From Candidatus Uhrbacteria bacterium (GTDB lineage: Bacteria; Patescibacteriota; Patescibacteriia; 2-12-FULL-60-25): a DNA stretch of 38,758 nt. Each line of letters starts with the position of its first letter. Position 1 is the first letter of the stretch. Position numbers and translations under genes: made by a program. The stretch spans positions 1-38,758 of the forward strand of contig CAITMG010000010.1 of assembly GCA_903893445.1 (NCBI GenBank), in the 5' to 3' direction. Below, one piece after another: positions 1-7,318 of the stretch. The notes under the pieces were generated by a model, which was not told where the DNA came from, did not search any database, and was given only the letters and a program-made list of their open reading frames with translations.

Positions 1-553
1 CTGCAGCGATAATAAAAATCGTTGCCCCGGTCGCGAAAGCAAAATATTGGTTTTTGATAATTCCTTTTGATCGTCGAACACCACTCCAGGCACGTACGAG
101 GCTAAAAATGATTGATCCGATAAAGAAAAGGAACCAAGCGGTGTATGTAATCGGATTAAACGTTCCATAAATGTAGAGGCCTTCTCGGACTTCTGCGGTG
201 TACACCATGAACGGTGAAATCGAGAGAAGGGCAAAAATGCTTCCTAATGTAAGCGCTACTTTTGCGCTTAATGACATTTTTGAATTTTCTGCGTTTAAAA
301 ATTCTGATGTAAACCAGATGAGTCCCGTAACAAGGACAGATGTAAAGAAAAACGTGAGTCTTCCAGCAATGAGCGTGTCGAGGAAGTGGAAGATGGCAAC
401 ATACAATGAAAGAATCCATCCGGCTGAGCCAAGTGCAAAAAGAGCAAAGGCTTGATGTGACCGCGATTTAGGATCTTTTGTAAGAATAACAATCCCCAGT
501 CCGGAGTTGATGAGGAAAGTACAAAATTGAATGATGCCGATGAACGTAAGCAC
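1..553 (-). CDS. Sensor histidine kinase, N-terminal 7TM region (partial, runs off window start)
   Basis: Open reading frame on the minus strand starting at a GTG and still open at base 1, so only the first 184 residues are visible. The product is very hydrophobic, with membrane segments at about residues 5-25, 36-57, 68-86, 98-118, 138-156 and a sixth from 172. The stretch around residues 35-50 (HQAFALFALGSAGWILSL) matches the style of the N-terminal 7TM region of histidine kinases (HisKA_7TM): six to seven helices before the kinase. The kinase part itself lies outside the window, so a non-kinase 7TM receptor cannot be excluded. A TATAAT box ends 6 nt before the GTG, which supports this start and suggests a leaderless mRNA. 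Confidence 0.6.
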   Translation of the reverse strand, partial: MLTFIGIIQFCTFLINSGLGIVILTKDPKSRSHQAFALFALGSAGWILSLYVAIFHFLDTLIAGRLTFFFTSVLVTGLIWFTSEFLNAENSKMSLSAKVALTLGSIFALLSISPFMVYTAEVREGLYIYGTFNPITYTAWFLFFIGSIIFSLVRAWSGVRRSKGIIKNQYFAFATGATIFIIAA

Positions 554-559
554 CTATAT

Positions 560-588
560 ATTATATCACAACTTTTTTCTTTCAAGGA
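560..588 (-). promoter_or_regulatory. Promoter of the 7TM sensor gene
   Basis: Perfect -10 hexamer TATAAT (560-565) only 6 nt upstream of the GTG start. The -35 is poor: TCCTTG at 17-bp spacing, or TTGAAA at 14 bp. It lies just past the terminator of the preceding gene, so the sensor gene is probably its own transcription unit. Confidence 0.45.
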
Positions 589-589
589 A

Positions 590-621
590 GAAAAAAGCGT
601 CCAAATATTTCATGGACGCTT
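590..621 (-). terminator. Rho-independent terminator of the acyltransferase gene
   Basis: Nine-base-pair stem (595-603 with 613-621, core GCGTCCA/TGGACGC) around a 9-nt loop. On the minus strand it is followed directly by a run of T. It sits 18 nt after the stop codon of the acyltransferase gene. Confidence 0.85.
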
Positions 622-638
622 ACGAGAGATGCGGGAAC

Positions 639-1301
639 TTAGAACCACGAGAAGCGGTGTCGTTCCTGAAGGGGCATGACGAACGGGTAGAACACATCGT
701 TGTGGTGTTCCTGCGGTTCACTGATTTGGTCGGGGATGAAACGATTGCGGTTGAGGAACGCGATCGTCATCATGTTCGCACTGTAGATCCAGTGCGTAAT
801 CCCCCGCTCGACGGACCAGTCATATGCGAATTTCATCACATCGACCATCGCTTTCTTTCCGCGCTTACCAGCGAGCGGCCTCGAGATGATTCGAGACACT
901 TCGAGCGTGGTCGTACGTGGAAGATCGGACGGAAGAATGAATCCATGGTCGTCCATGGGGAATTCGCCCCTGTGAGGGGGAATGAGCCTGACCGTGCTGA
1001 TTACCGAACCCTCAAGCGTTGCTTGAAAGTGTGTGGCGTCGCCATCGTACTCATCGATCTCCAGCCCGTAGATATTGGGCGGAAACGCGAGGAGCTGGAT
1101 GTTGTAGATTTCGTAGCGAAGCTCAAAGATTTTCCTCATATCTTCGAGCGAGGTGACGCGTTCGATGTGGTACGCGTCTGCGAGATCTGTCGTTGGCGGC
1201 AGGGCTCTCATTCGTTCATACGATTGTTTATCGGGAGCTTTCTCCGTGGCCACTTCGGTCCCACAGGAGTTTTCCGTGTCGAGTTTCTTTACTGAGTCCA
1301 T
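639..1301 (-). CDS. LuxI/FeeM-like N-acyltransferase (GNAT fold)
   Basis: 220-residue protein with the hallmark layout of autoinducer synthases and related N-acyl amino acid synthases. It has an R-x-E pair at 62-64 (LRYEIY), an acidic cluster E81/D83/D86 (EIDEYDGDATHF), a VRLIP strand at 104-108 and LEVSRIIS at 133-140, which corresponds to the ELSRF-type motif of that superfamily. Such enzymes acylate an amino acid or S-adenosylmethionine using acyl-ACP or acyl-CoA, but the substrate here cannot be read from the sequence. The start is the ATG with AGGAGG seven bases upstream; a longer frame upstream lacks such a signal and crosses a terminator. A TATACT box (1327-1332) lies 25 nt upstream, so the gene is likely transcribed on its own. 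The first 40 residues are polar and probably disordered. Confidence 0.75.
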   Translation of the reverse strand: MDSVKKLDTENSCGTEVATEKAPDKQSYERMRALPPTTDLADAYHIERVTSLEDMRKIFELRYEIYNIQLLAFPPNIYGLEIDEYDGDATHFQATLEGSVISTVRLIPPHRGEFPMDDHGFILPSDLPRTTTLEVSRIISRPLAGKRGKKAMVDVMKFAYDWSVERGITHWIYSANMMTIAFLNRNRFIPDQISEPQEHHNDVFYPFVMPLQERHRFSWF

Positions 1302-1339
1302 GGCACTTCCTCCTGTGGACGTCGCGAGTATAGCATATG

Positions 1340-1367
1340 AAAAATCCTCCGGAGAAGTACGGAGGAT
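1340..1367 (-). terminator. Rho-independent terminator of the methyltransferase gene
   Basis: Stem ATCCTCCG/CGGAGGAT (1344-1351 with 1360-1367), 8-nt loop, then five T on the minus strand. It begins two bases after the methyltransferase stop codon and overlaps the region where the acyltransferase promoter must lie. Confidence 0.85.
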
Positions 1368-1369
1368 AA

Positions 1370-2089
1370 CTAGACGGCTTTCGCCTTGAACAGGACGCAC
1401 GTATTTGCGTAGATGTCCTGTCGAGCCGTGAGGATCTTGAACCCACAGCTTTCGAGCGTGCCAGAGAAGCTATGAGCAGGCGTAAAGGTATACGTCTGTG
1501 TGTGTCCCTTTGCTGCAATCAGCAAGTTGAGGGCGAAGATCGAGATGTATGACGGCATGCGAAAGCACGTCAGAGCGATTTCATCTGGACGTTTTCGGTT
1601 GAAGACCCGTCGCAGATGATCGACGAAGATGAGGTGTGGCTTCGGATTCCACGGATTGACGAGGACGAGCGTCCCGCCCTTCTTGAGGATCCGTCGAAGT
1701 TCGCGCAGATGCGCCACGGGATCGGGGAGCGTGTACAGGACGTTGGTGGAAATGACGGCGTCGAACGTTTCGTCATTAAAGGGGAGTGGCTTGGACAGGT
1801 CGCCCTGTTGAAGGACGACGTTATCATCGCGCAATTTGCGCGACGCGACTTGCAGCATCGCCTCGGATCGATCCAAACCGGAGAGTCTCCAGCTGGGATG
1901 CCGATCGCGGATCAGCTTGAGCTGGTGGCCCGTGCCACATCCGGCATCCAGGACGCGCGCCTGGTCGTTGTGGATGTGTTTGAGGCATCCGACGATTTCT
2001 CGATGCAACTGCGTGTAGGGGATGGTCGTCCCCAGCGTGTCGTACAGCCGAGCGTAAAAGTTCCAAAACGCTTGTTCGCTGATACTCAT
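1370..2089 (-). CDS. Class I SAM-dependent methyltransferase
   Basis: 239 residues with a standard Rossmann methyltransferase core: motif I VLDAGCGTG at 46-54, the acidic residue ending strand 2 at D73 (SGLDRSE), FDAVISTNVLYTLPD at 109-123 and a post-motif LKKGGTLVLVNP near 135-146. This is the Methyltransf_11 type, often acting on small molecules such as quinones or other lipids; the substrate is not predictable. AGGAGA five bases before the ATG fixes the start. It lies upstream of the LuxI/FeeM-like acyltransferase on the same strand, separated by a terminator, so co-function is possible but not shown. A TTGACG-18-TACAAC promoter precedes it. Confidence 0.85.
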   Translation of the reverse strand: MSISEQAFWNFYARLYDTLGTTIPYTQLHREIVGCLKHIHNDQARVLDAGCGTGHQLKLIRDRHPSWRLSGLDRSEAMLQVASRKLRDDNVVLQQGDLSKPLPFNDETFDAVISTNVLYTLPDPVAHLRELRRILKKGGTLVLVNPWNPKPHLIFVDHLRRVFNRKRPDEIALTCFRMPSYISIFALNLLIAAKGHTQTYTFTPAHSFSGTLESCGFKILTARQDIYANTCVLFKAKAV

Positions 2090-2121
2090 GTCGTCTCCTG
2101 TGGAAAACGTGAGGCACGAGC

Positions 2122-2151
2122 GTTGTATCGTATTTGCAGAGCGTGCGTCAA
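2122..2151 (-). promoter_or_regulatory. Promoter of the methyltransferase gene
   Basis: TTGACG (2146-2151) and TACAAC (2122-2127) with an 18-bp spacer on the minus strand, about 32 nt upstream of the ATG. The Shine-Dalgarno AGGAGA lies in the resulting short leader. Confidence 0.6.
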
Positions 2152-2167
2152 TTCTAGGCTCTATTGA

Positions 2168-2196
2168 TTGACCCTCGAGCCCGCAACTGGTAGCCT
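2168..2196 (+). promoter_or_regulatory. Promoter of the 157-aa hypothetical gene
   Basis: TTGACC (2168-2173), exactly 17 bp, TAGCCT (2191-2196), then 9 nt to the ATG. This is the leaderless arrangement seen repeatedly in the window, and it is divergent from the methyltransferase promoter. Confidence 0.6.
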
Positions 2197-2205
2197 AGGC
2201 CTGTT

Positions 2206-2679
2206 ATGTTCACCGAATTTGCCTCAATCCAGCTCACGCGCGAAGAATTGATCCAGATCCATACGGCCCTGGTTCAGCGTGCGATTTTGGAAGATGAGCT
2301 CCGTGAAGAGCGTGATCAGCCGACGATTGAACGTCGGCCACTATTAGAAACGATTGAAGCGCTCCTAAACGAGCCAGATGAGCGCATGCAACAGCTGGAT
2401 CATGTCTTAGAGGATCAGTTGTGGGAGTATTCCTGGTACGCGTTTACGGATGAATGGGCACACGCTCGTGCCGCACAGGACGTTTTGCGAGATGTCGGTC
2501 CAGAGGCACGAGTCGCTGATCCGGTCGCATTTGAGAAAAAAGTCGATCTTCGGTATCAAAAGGATTTTGAACGATATGTGACGGAACTTTCGATGGATGA
2601 TGATCAAAAAAAGCGATCGTTTATTCGGTCGACGCAAGATACACCCCGTTCGGGGAAATCTGGGGGTTTAGAAACGTAA
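2206..2679 (+). CDS. Hypothetical soluble protein, 157 aa
   Basis: No family recognised. The product is hydrophilic and rich in charged residues, mainly predicted helical, with many Glu/Asp/Arg (EDELREERDQPTIERR near 30-45) and no membrane segment or Cys motif. The start follows a TTGACC-17-TAGCCT promoter by 9 nt, which supports a real, leaderless gene. Its last 59 bases overlap tail-to-tail with the small membrane protein gene on the other strand. The C-terminal residues past about 140 look less constrained, so the 3' end is the least certain part. Confidence 0.6.
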   Translation: MFTEFASIQLTREELIQIHTALVQRAILEDELREERDQPTIERRPLLETIEALLNEPDERMQQLDHVLEDQLWEYSWYAFTDEWAHARAAQDVLRDVGPEARVADPVAFEKKVDLRYQKDFERYVTELSMDDDQKKRSFIRSTQDTPRSGKSGGLET

Positions 2680-2836
2680 TTGCAACGGCCGCTCCCACGT
2701 AAATGAGTAAAAATACACCAATTACCATCAAGAATTCCTTTTCTTCCTCAATAACATGCGAAAGAAAATGCTTGATGAAGTATGCGATGCTCAGGACGAA
2801 GAGGGAGATAATGACGGCCCAGGGGATTTCGATCAT
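2621..2836 (-). CDS. Small membrane protein, 71 aa, two TM helices
   Basis: Short protein with two strong hydrophobic segments (about residues 3-22 and 36-55) separated by an acidic-basic loop (HVIEEEKEF). No family was recognised. The ATG is chosen because a good TAGACA-17-TATGAT promoter lies 24 nt upstream; the longer in-frame extension to 2932 would start upstream of that promoter. It overlaps the convergent 157-aa gene by 59 bases. The clear membrane pattern argues that this is a real gene rather than an antisense shadow. Confidence 0.55.
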   Translation of the reverse strand: MIEIPWAVIISLFVLSIAYFIKHFLSHVIEEEKEFLMVIGVFLLIYVGAAVAITFLNPQISPNGVYLASTE

Positions 2837-2860
2837 ATGAAGAGGGTCAACGGGACGTTT

Positions 2861-2889
2861 ATCATAAGGTGCGATATGATCGTTGTCTA
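2861..2889 (-). promoter_or_regulatory. Promoter of the 71-aa membrane protein gene
   Basis: TAGACA (2884-2889) and TATGAT (2861-2866) on the minus strand with a 17-bp spacer. The -35 overlaps the plus-strand box TAGGCT (2888-2893), which ends 7 nt before the ATG of the divergent membrane gene. The two divergent promoters therefore share bases and may exclude each other. Confidence 0.55.
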
Positions 2890-2900
2890 GGCTCTGTCTT

Positions 2901-4472
2901 ATGCCAACTGTGAACCAAGGTGTTGTTTCCAACTTGTTGAGCGCGATTGTTGCGCCTCCTTTGGTATCTGTCCCGGAGGAATCCCGGATTACGGTTCATG
3001 CGGCAGTGAGCCGTTTTGCCGTTTTATACGAGAAGATCCGGAATGCGGTTGATTATAAGGATGACCATCTGCTTCGAAAGGCAGCGATACTCCGTATCCT
3101 TAAAAGACAGCTCATCTTGGAGAGTGAGGCTGGACCGATTGCTGCGCACTTGGTCCGAGAACTGATCGGAGCCAGGTATATTCCGAACGGCGAGCTCCCA
3201 GAATCGTTGATCACAGAAGTTGCTCTTCGTGTATACAAGTATAGAACAATAGAGAAAACGCACATCGGCTCATCAGAGTACATGGAGTGGTTGTTGCGAA
3301 TTGTCTCTGTTGAAATCGAAGAACTGCTCTCAGATCAGACAGCTGAAAAAGCGTTTGTGACGTTTTTATACGATCGATTAGCTGATCGGATTCAGGTCCG
3401 TGATGGGGAGCTGTCTGCGACGGATGTGAAATTGCAGGTGTATCTCGCATGTCATCGCTCACTCTTAAAAGCGGATGATGACTCGCTTTCGTTTAAGTTG
3501 ATTCGCGCGTATCTCCCAGAGTGGCTTCGTGCCCCCGAGTGGATCGAGGATCCAGCGCCGATCGCGGAACGGTTGGTTGGCATTTATCAGCGCGTGCAAA
3601 CAAGCTTGCATCATCCATACGGTCCTCGGATTCAGCGTGTTGTGAAACCGTGGGCTGTGGCACTTGGAGCTGTCCGACAGGCTGTGACGGAAAAACCGGA
3701 TCAAGCGACGACGATCTTAAAGGATGCGGACACGTTAAAGGTTGCTGTCGGTCGGATTGCGGAAAGTCAGTATGCTGCCGCAAAGACCAAACTTCGCCGT
3801 GGAGCTGTTCGTGCCACGATCTACATCTTCCTGACAAAAATGTTGATTGCGTTTGCGATCGAGGTTCCAGTAGAACGAATGGTCTATGGTGATTGGTCGT
3901 TGCCGATCTTAATGGTCAATCTCATGTTGCCACCATTTTTGATGTTTTTTGTGGCGCTGTTCATCCATGTCCCAGGGAAGAATAATACGGTTCGCATGCA
4001 GGAGAATGCGATCATGCTGTTTACGGCCGAAGGTGTTCCGATGCGCGAAGTGCGCATTCCAAAAAAACGCGGTGTACTAGCTGGGTTTATGTTTGGGTTT
4101 GCCTATGCGGTGACGTATTTGTTGATTTTTGGGGCGATTGCATCCGTCTTGTTCTCGGTTCACTTTACGTGGATTTCCGCAGGTATTTTTATCTTCTTCC
4201 TTTGCACGGTGAGCTTCTTTGCATTTCGTCTCCGACAGAATGCGCGAGAGTACGTCATCATTGAAGGTCGTCAAAGTTTGCGTGCGCTGGTGATGGATGT
4301 GATCTCGTTGCCGATTTTGCAGTCCGGTCATTTTATCGCTCGGGGGATTAATCGGATTAACGTCTTTTTGTTCTTTTTCGATTTTCTTCTCGAGGCGCCA
4401 TTCAAGATTTTTCTCACGGTGTTAGAGGAGTGGTTCGCCTTTTTGAAAGAAAAGAAAGAAGAAATTCAGTAA
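2901..4472 (+). CDS. Large uncharacterised membrane protein, 523 aa
   Basis: No known family recognised. Roughly the first 300 residues are soluble and mostly helical. A membrane domain follows with about four segments (near residues 305-325, 335-360, 395-420 and 423-445), then a hydrophobic C-terminal region and a lysine/glutamate-rich tail (KEKKEEIQ). The ATG lies 7 nt after a TAGGCT box, the leaderless spacing used elsewhere here; an upstream in-frame TTG sits inside the promoter and is rejected. One base separates it from the VTT membrane gene, so the two are almost certainly co-transcribed. A role in envelope or membrane homeostasis is only a guess from this pairing. Confidence 0.75.
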   Translation: MPTVNQGVVSNLLSAIVAPPLVSVPEESRITVHAAVSRFAVLYEKIRNAVDYKDDHLLRKAAILRILKRQLILESEAGPIAAHLVRELIGARYIPNGELPESLITEVALRVYKYRTIEKTHIGSSEYMEWLLRIVSVEIEELLSDQTAEKAFVTFLYDRLADRIQVRDGELSATDVKLQVYLACHRSLLKADDDSLSFKLIRAYLPEWLRAPEWIEDPAPIAERLVGIYQRVQTSLHHPYGPRIQRVVKPWAVALGAVRQAVTEKPDQATTILKDADTLKVAVGRIAESQYAAAKTKLRRGAVRATIYIFLTKMLIAFAIEVPVERMVYGDWSLPILMVNLMLPPFLMFFVALFIHVPGKNNTVRMQENAIMLFTAEGVPMREVRIPKKRGVLAGFMFGFAYAVTYLLIFGAIASVLFSVHFTWISAGIFIFFLCTVSFFAFRLRQNAREYVIIEGRQSLRALVMDVISLPILQSGHFIARGINRINVFLFFFDFLLEAPFKIFLTVLEEWFAFLKEKKEEIQ

Positions 4473-4473
4473 T

Positions 4474-5166
4474 ATGCTTCGATCAAAGACGCTTCATGTC
4501 ATCCAGGCGGCGATCGGCGTTTTGTGGCTTTGTGTTATTGCGCTTTGTATTCGATGGATTGTTTTTTCTGGGATTCCATTGCGACACGTTCCGAAGATTG
4601 CTCGATCGGTCATTCAGGCGTATGGCTTCTACGGTCCGTTTTTGATTCTTGGGATGTACGCGATCCGCGGAGCCTTTTTTGTCATTCCGACAGCATTGCT
4701 CAATGTCCTTGCCGGATCCTTATATGGACCAGTTTGGGGGACGCTTCTTAATCTGACGGGGGAGATGCTGACAACGAATATTTCGTTTGGACTTGGCCGT
4801 CTGTTTGGCCGACGCGTTTTTCGTGCGCATGAGCATGGGTGGGTGAAGCGCTATGATGATGTTTTGAAACACGAAGGATTTTTAACAGTCCTCATTATGC
4901 GCTCCTTATATTTCCCGTTTGACCTCGTGAATTATGGGAGCGGGATTTCGAGCATGATGTATCGCCAGTATGTTCTTGGGACGTTTCTTGGACTCCTTGC
5001 GCCGGTCATCACATTGACGGTTCTTGGAAATGCGTTTACAAATCCTCGTGCACTCGTTGCGTTTGTCTTGCTTTCGGCAGTATCGATTGGCGCGGCTCTG
5101 CTGCTTCGGCAGTCCGCTTGGGCAAAACGACGACTCTACCCACCACATGTTCACGAAACGATTTGA
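4474..5166 (+). CDS. TVP38/TMEM64-family (VTT domain) membrane protein
   Basis: 230-residue polytopic protein of the DedA/VTT superfamily. The N-terminal helix is at about 10-33. The conserved VTT core follows around 55-190, with the glycine-rich re-entrant signature NVLAGSLYGPVWGTLLN and the FGLGRLFGRR motif near 110-120, then a C-terminal helix pair and a basic tail. Family members are linked to lipid scrambling or membrane homeostasis. It starts 1 nt after the preceding membrane protein and its last 20 bases overlap the start of tgt, so all three form one operon. Confidence 0.85.
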   Translation: MLRSKTLHVIQAAIGVLWLCVIALCIRWIVFSGIPLRHVPKIARSVIQAYGFYGPFLILGMYAIRGAFFVIPTALLNVLAGSLYGPVWGTLLNLTGEMLTTNISFGLGRLFGRRVFRAHEHGWVKRYDDVLKHEGFLTVLIMRSLYFPFDLVNYGSGISSMMYRQYVLGTFLGLLAPVITLTVLGNAFTNPRALVAFVLLSAVSIGAALLLRQSAWAKRRLYPPHVHETI

Positions 5167-6271
5167 GAGTTCACTTTCCCATGCACGACGTGGGACGTTA
5201 ACGACTGGCCACGGCACCCTTGAGACGCCGTTTTTTATGCCGATCGCGACCAAGGGCGCGGTCAAGACGCTCTCGAGTTTTGATATCGAGCGACTCGGGA
5301 GCCCAATCTTGCTTTCCAATACGTATCACTTGTATCTCCGACCAGGTTTGGAGGTGATGCGTCATTTTGGCGGGTTGCATAAATTGATGTCCTGGGAAGG
5401 GGCGCTACTGACAGACTCTGGAGGATATCAAGTTTTCTCCTTGGCAAAGATGCGAAAGATTACGGAGGAGGGGGCGACCTTCGCTTCCCATATTGATGGG
5501 TCACGCCATTTGTTGACCCCAGAACTTTCCATGGAAATCCAACAAGCCATTGGAAGTGACATTGTGATGGTCTTGGATGAATGTACACCACCTGGATCCA
5601 CTTATGAGTATCTTCGTGATTCAATAGCTCGAACAACGCGCTGGGCAAAGCGATCGAAAGACGCGTTTGTTGCTGGTCGTTCGACATCGAATAATCCTTC
5701 GTCACAGCTTTTTGGTATTGTTCAGGGCGGTGTTGATGAAAAACTTCGTTGTGAAAGCGCGCGGGCATTAAAAGAAATTGGGTTTGATGGGTATGCGATT
5801 GGCGGGTTATCTGTGGGAGAAGCGTTTGCAGATTCGTGTCGGATTGTTGAAGCGCTGCATGAGGAGCTTCCAAAAGATGCCCCGCGCTATTTTATGGGTG
5901 GCGCAAAACCGGAAGAGATTGTGGCATACGTCAAACGTGGCGTTGATATGTTTGATTGCGTCATCCCAACACGAAATGCGCGTCATGGTTTGCTCTATCG
6001 ATTCGTTCACGATGACTTGAGTCGTCCGGATTTTTACGAAGCGATTCATGTCACAAATGAGGCGCATAAAATGTCCGATGAGCCGCTGGTTGCCTTTGAT
6101 GCAAATGATCCGATCACCGCAGAGCTCTCGCGTTATACGATGGGATATGTTCGTCACTTATTTACGGTTGAAGAAGTGCTCGCGCATCGGTTGATGACAT
6201 TGGCGAACGTGCGATTTTATCTTGAACTCATGCGACGCATTCGTGTCGCTATTGATGACGGAAAATTGTAA
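5147..6271 (+). CDS. tgt: tRNA-guanine transglycosylase (Tgt) lacking the zinc site
   Basis: 374-residue TIM-barrel enzyme that swaps guanine for preQ1 at the wobble position of GUN-anticodon tRNAs. Active-site landmarks are present: LTDSGGYQVFSL with the general-acid Asp, the substrate-specificity motifs DECTPPG and GGLSVGE, and the nucleophile Asp in MFDCVIPTRNARHG. However, the region matching the bacterial zinc motif CDCYTC reads NDPITA (320-325), with no cysteine, and the His ligand of the TIHNLRYY segment is Ala353 (TLANVRFY). All four usual zinc ligands therefore seem replaced, although length and fold are otherwise normal. The ATG is inside the VTT gene (20-nt overlap), typical of translational coupling; a longer in-frame start would overlap it by 140 nt. 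Confidence 0.92.
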   Translation: MFTKRFESSLSHARRGTLTTGHGTLETPFFMPIATKGAVKTLSSFDIERLGSPILLSNTYHLYLRPGLEVMRHFGGLHKLMSWEGALLTDSGGYQVFSLAKMRKITEEGATFASHIDGSRHLLTPELSMEIQQAIGSDIVMVLDECTPPGSTYEYLRDSIARTTRWAKRSKDAFVAGRSTSNNPSSQLFGIVQGGVDEKLRCESARALKEIGFDGYAIGGLSVGEAFADSCRIVEALHEELPKDAPRYFMGGAKPEEIVAYVKRGVDMFDCVIPTRNARHGLLYRFVHDDLSRPDFYEAIHVTNEAHKMSDEPLVAFDANDPITAELSRYTMGYVRHLFTVEEVLAHRLMTLANVRFYLELMRRIRVAIDDGKL

Positions 6272-6297
6272 TAAAAAATCCGACCAAGTGGTCGGAT
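6272..6297 (-). terminator. Convergent terminator between tgt and the first nuclease-like gene
   Basis: Nine-base-pair stem ATCCGACCA/TGGTCGGAT (6278-6286 with 6289-6297). The T-run is on the minus-strand side, so it mainly ends the minus-strand hypothetical gene. It lies between two convergent stop codons and may also slow plus-strand transcription. Confidence 0.8.
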
Positions 6298-6301
6298 GTG
6301 G

Positions 6302-7207
6302 CTAGTCGAGAAAACGCGTGTATTCGATGAGGTCGTCCATGATCTGATGGAGGTGATGTCCGCCGCGGATGTCCCATGCGGGACGATCGTCGTTTCCAAC
6401 CCAGAGGATCATCGGGATGCATCGCAGTACGTGCTTTTCACTGAACCGTTTCATGTCACGGCGGATGATTTGGATCTCTTCTGTCTGTTCCTTTTCTTCC
6501 TGATCTTCGAGGAACATGAGTGTGGATGGAACGCCGACACCAGCTCGCTTGATCTGAAAGCAGAGATGGATCGGATCGGCTCGGTTGATCTTTCCGATTA
6601 GGTCGATGCGCGCGAACGAGTCGATCTTGCGCTTTGGAAGAATCGTGATGACACGGTGCTTTAAGAGTTGGTACGCCGTTCGTGCTACAGCAAACGCGCC
6701 GAGACATGCGCCGACCCATTCATCTGTCACGAGTTCGGATTGCGGGGGGAGACAGGTTGGCGTTTCTTCGCGTTCCTGATCGGACATGAGAAGGAATGCG
6801 CGGGTCAGCGCGGATTGTGATTTTCCTCCGAGAGCAATGGGTGTGTGAATGGATGTCTCGGGTCGATCTTCGACGTATCTCGTGAGTGTGGAGCTGACTC
6901 CCCAAAAGATCGCACGAAGCGTTTCAGAGAATGCGTCTATCCGTTGTGGGTCAATGAGGGACGCGAGACGTTTCTTTCCAAGCATCACCGCATGGTCAGG
7001 GGGAAGTCGTCCGCATTTTTGCGCGAAACTTTCTGCTTCCGAATAGATGAGAAAAACCTCTTCGTTTGCGTCATCGGGAAAGCTGTTTGATTGGCCGACG
7101 TCGTAGGGGAGATGTCGACCGAGGCGCGTTCGTTCTTTTGCAATCGCGACGGGTCCGTCTCGAGCTGACTCCTTGTCTCGAATCCTCAATCGTTTTTGCG
7201 TTTTCAA
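6302..7207 (-). CDS. Uncharacterised protein A of a tandem paralogous pair, nuclease-like QxK motif
   Basis: 301 residues, no named family recognised. Clear similarity to the next gene upstream (protein B) runs from about residue 90 to the end. Shared are a Trp-containing block (IFWGVSS here, AFWYGVWS in B), a W-x3-C-x-x-GAxAxAR helix at 164-176, the pair D202 and Q218-I-K220, and a C-terminal CIPMILWVG...WDIR block at 263-281. The D-x15-Q-x-K arrangement at the end of two predicted strands resembles the core of PD-(D/E)XK nucleases, but this is an inference. The start is a TTG with AGAGG upstream; no ATG exists before residue 75. TTGACA-17-TATAGA lies just upstream, so A has its own promoter. 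It is divergent from no gene and convergent with tgt. Confidence 0.7.
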   Translation of the reverse strand: MKTQKRLRIRDKESARDGPVAIAKERTRLGRHLPYDVGQSNSFPDDANEEVFLIYSEAESFAQKCGRLPPDHAVMLGKKRLASLIDPQRIDAFSETLRAIFWGVSSTLTRYVEDRPETSIHTPIALGGKSQSALTRAFLLMSDQEREETPTCLPPQSELVTDEWVGACLGAFAVARTAYQLLKHRVITILPKRKIDSFARIDLIGKINRADPIHLCFQIKRAGVGVPSTLMFLEDQEEKEQTEEIQIIRRDMKRFSEKHVLRCIPMILWVGNDDRPAWDIRGGHHLHQIMDDLIEYTRFLD

Positions 7208-7251
7208 GGTGCAGCCTCTTCGGTAAGGAATGACTGACTCTGGCGGAGATG

Positions 7252-7280
7252 TCTATAGCTTTTTTTTGAAGGTTTGTCAA
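7252..7280 (-). promoter_or_regulatory. Promoter of protein A gene
   Basis: Near-consensus TTGACA (7275-7280), 17-bp spacer, TATAGA (7252-7257) on the minus strand. It gives a leader of about 38 nt that contains a Shine-Dalgarno-like AGAGG. It lies immediately after the terminator of protein B. Confidence 0.75.
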
Positions 7281-7292
7281 TCCGCGTGGGAT

Positions 7293-7318
7293 AAAAAAAC
7301 GCACGAGGTTATCGTGCG
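7293..7318 (-). terminator. Terminator of protein B gene, overlapping its stop codon
   Basis: Stem CGCACGA/TCGTGCG (7300-7306 with 7312-7318) followed by seven T on the minus strand. The TAA stop codon of protein B forms part of the 5-nt loop, and the last sense codons (Ala, Arg) lie in the stem. Confidence 0.85.

Noticed and set aside
531-1295. 254-aa plus-strand open frame opposite the acyltransferase gene
   Set aside because: It is antisense to a gene with family motifs and a Shine-Dalgarno; its protein has no family-like pattern and it has no promoter.
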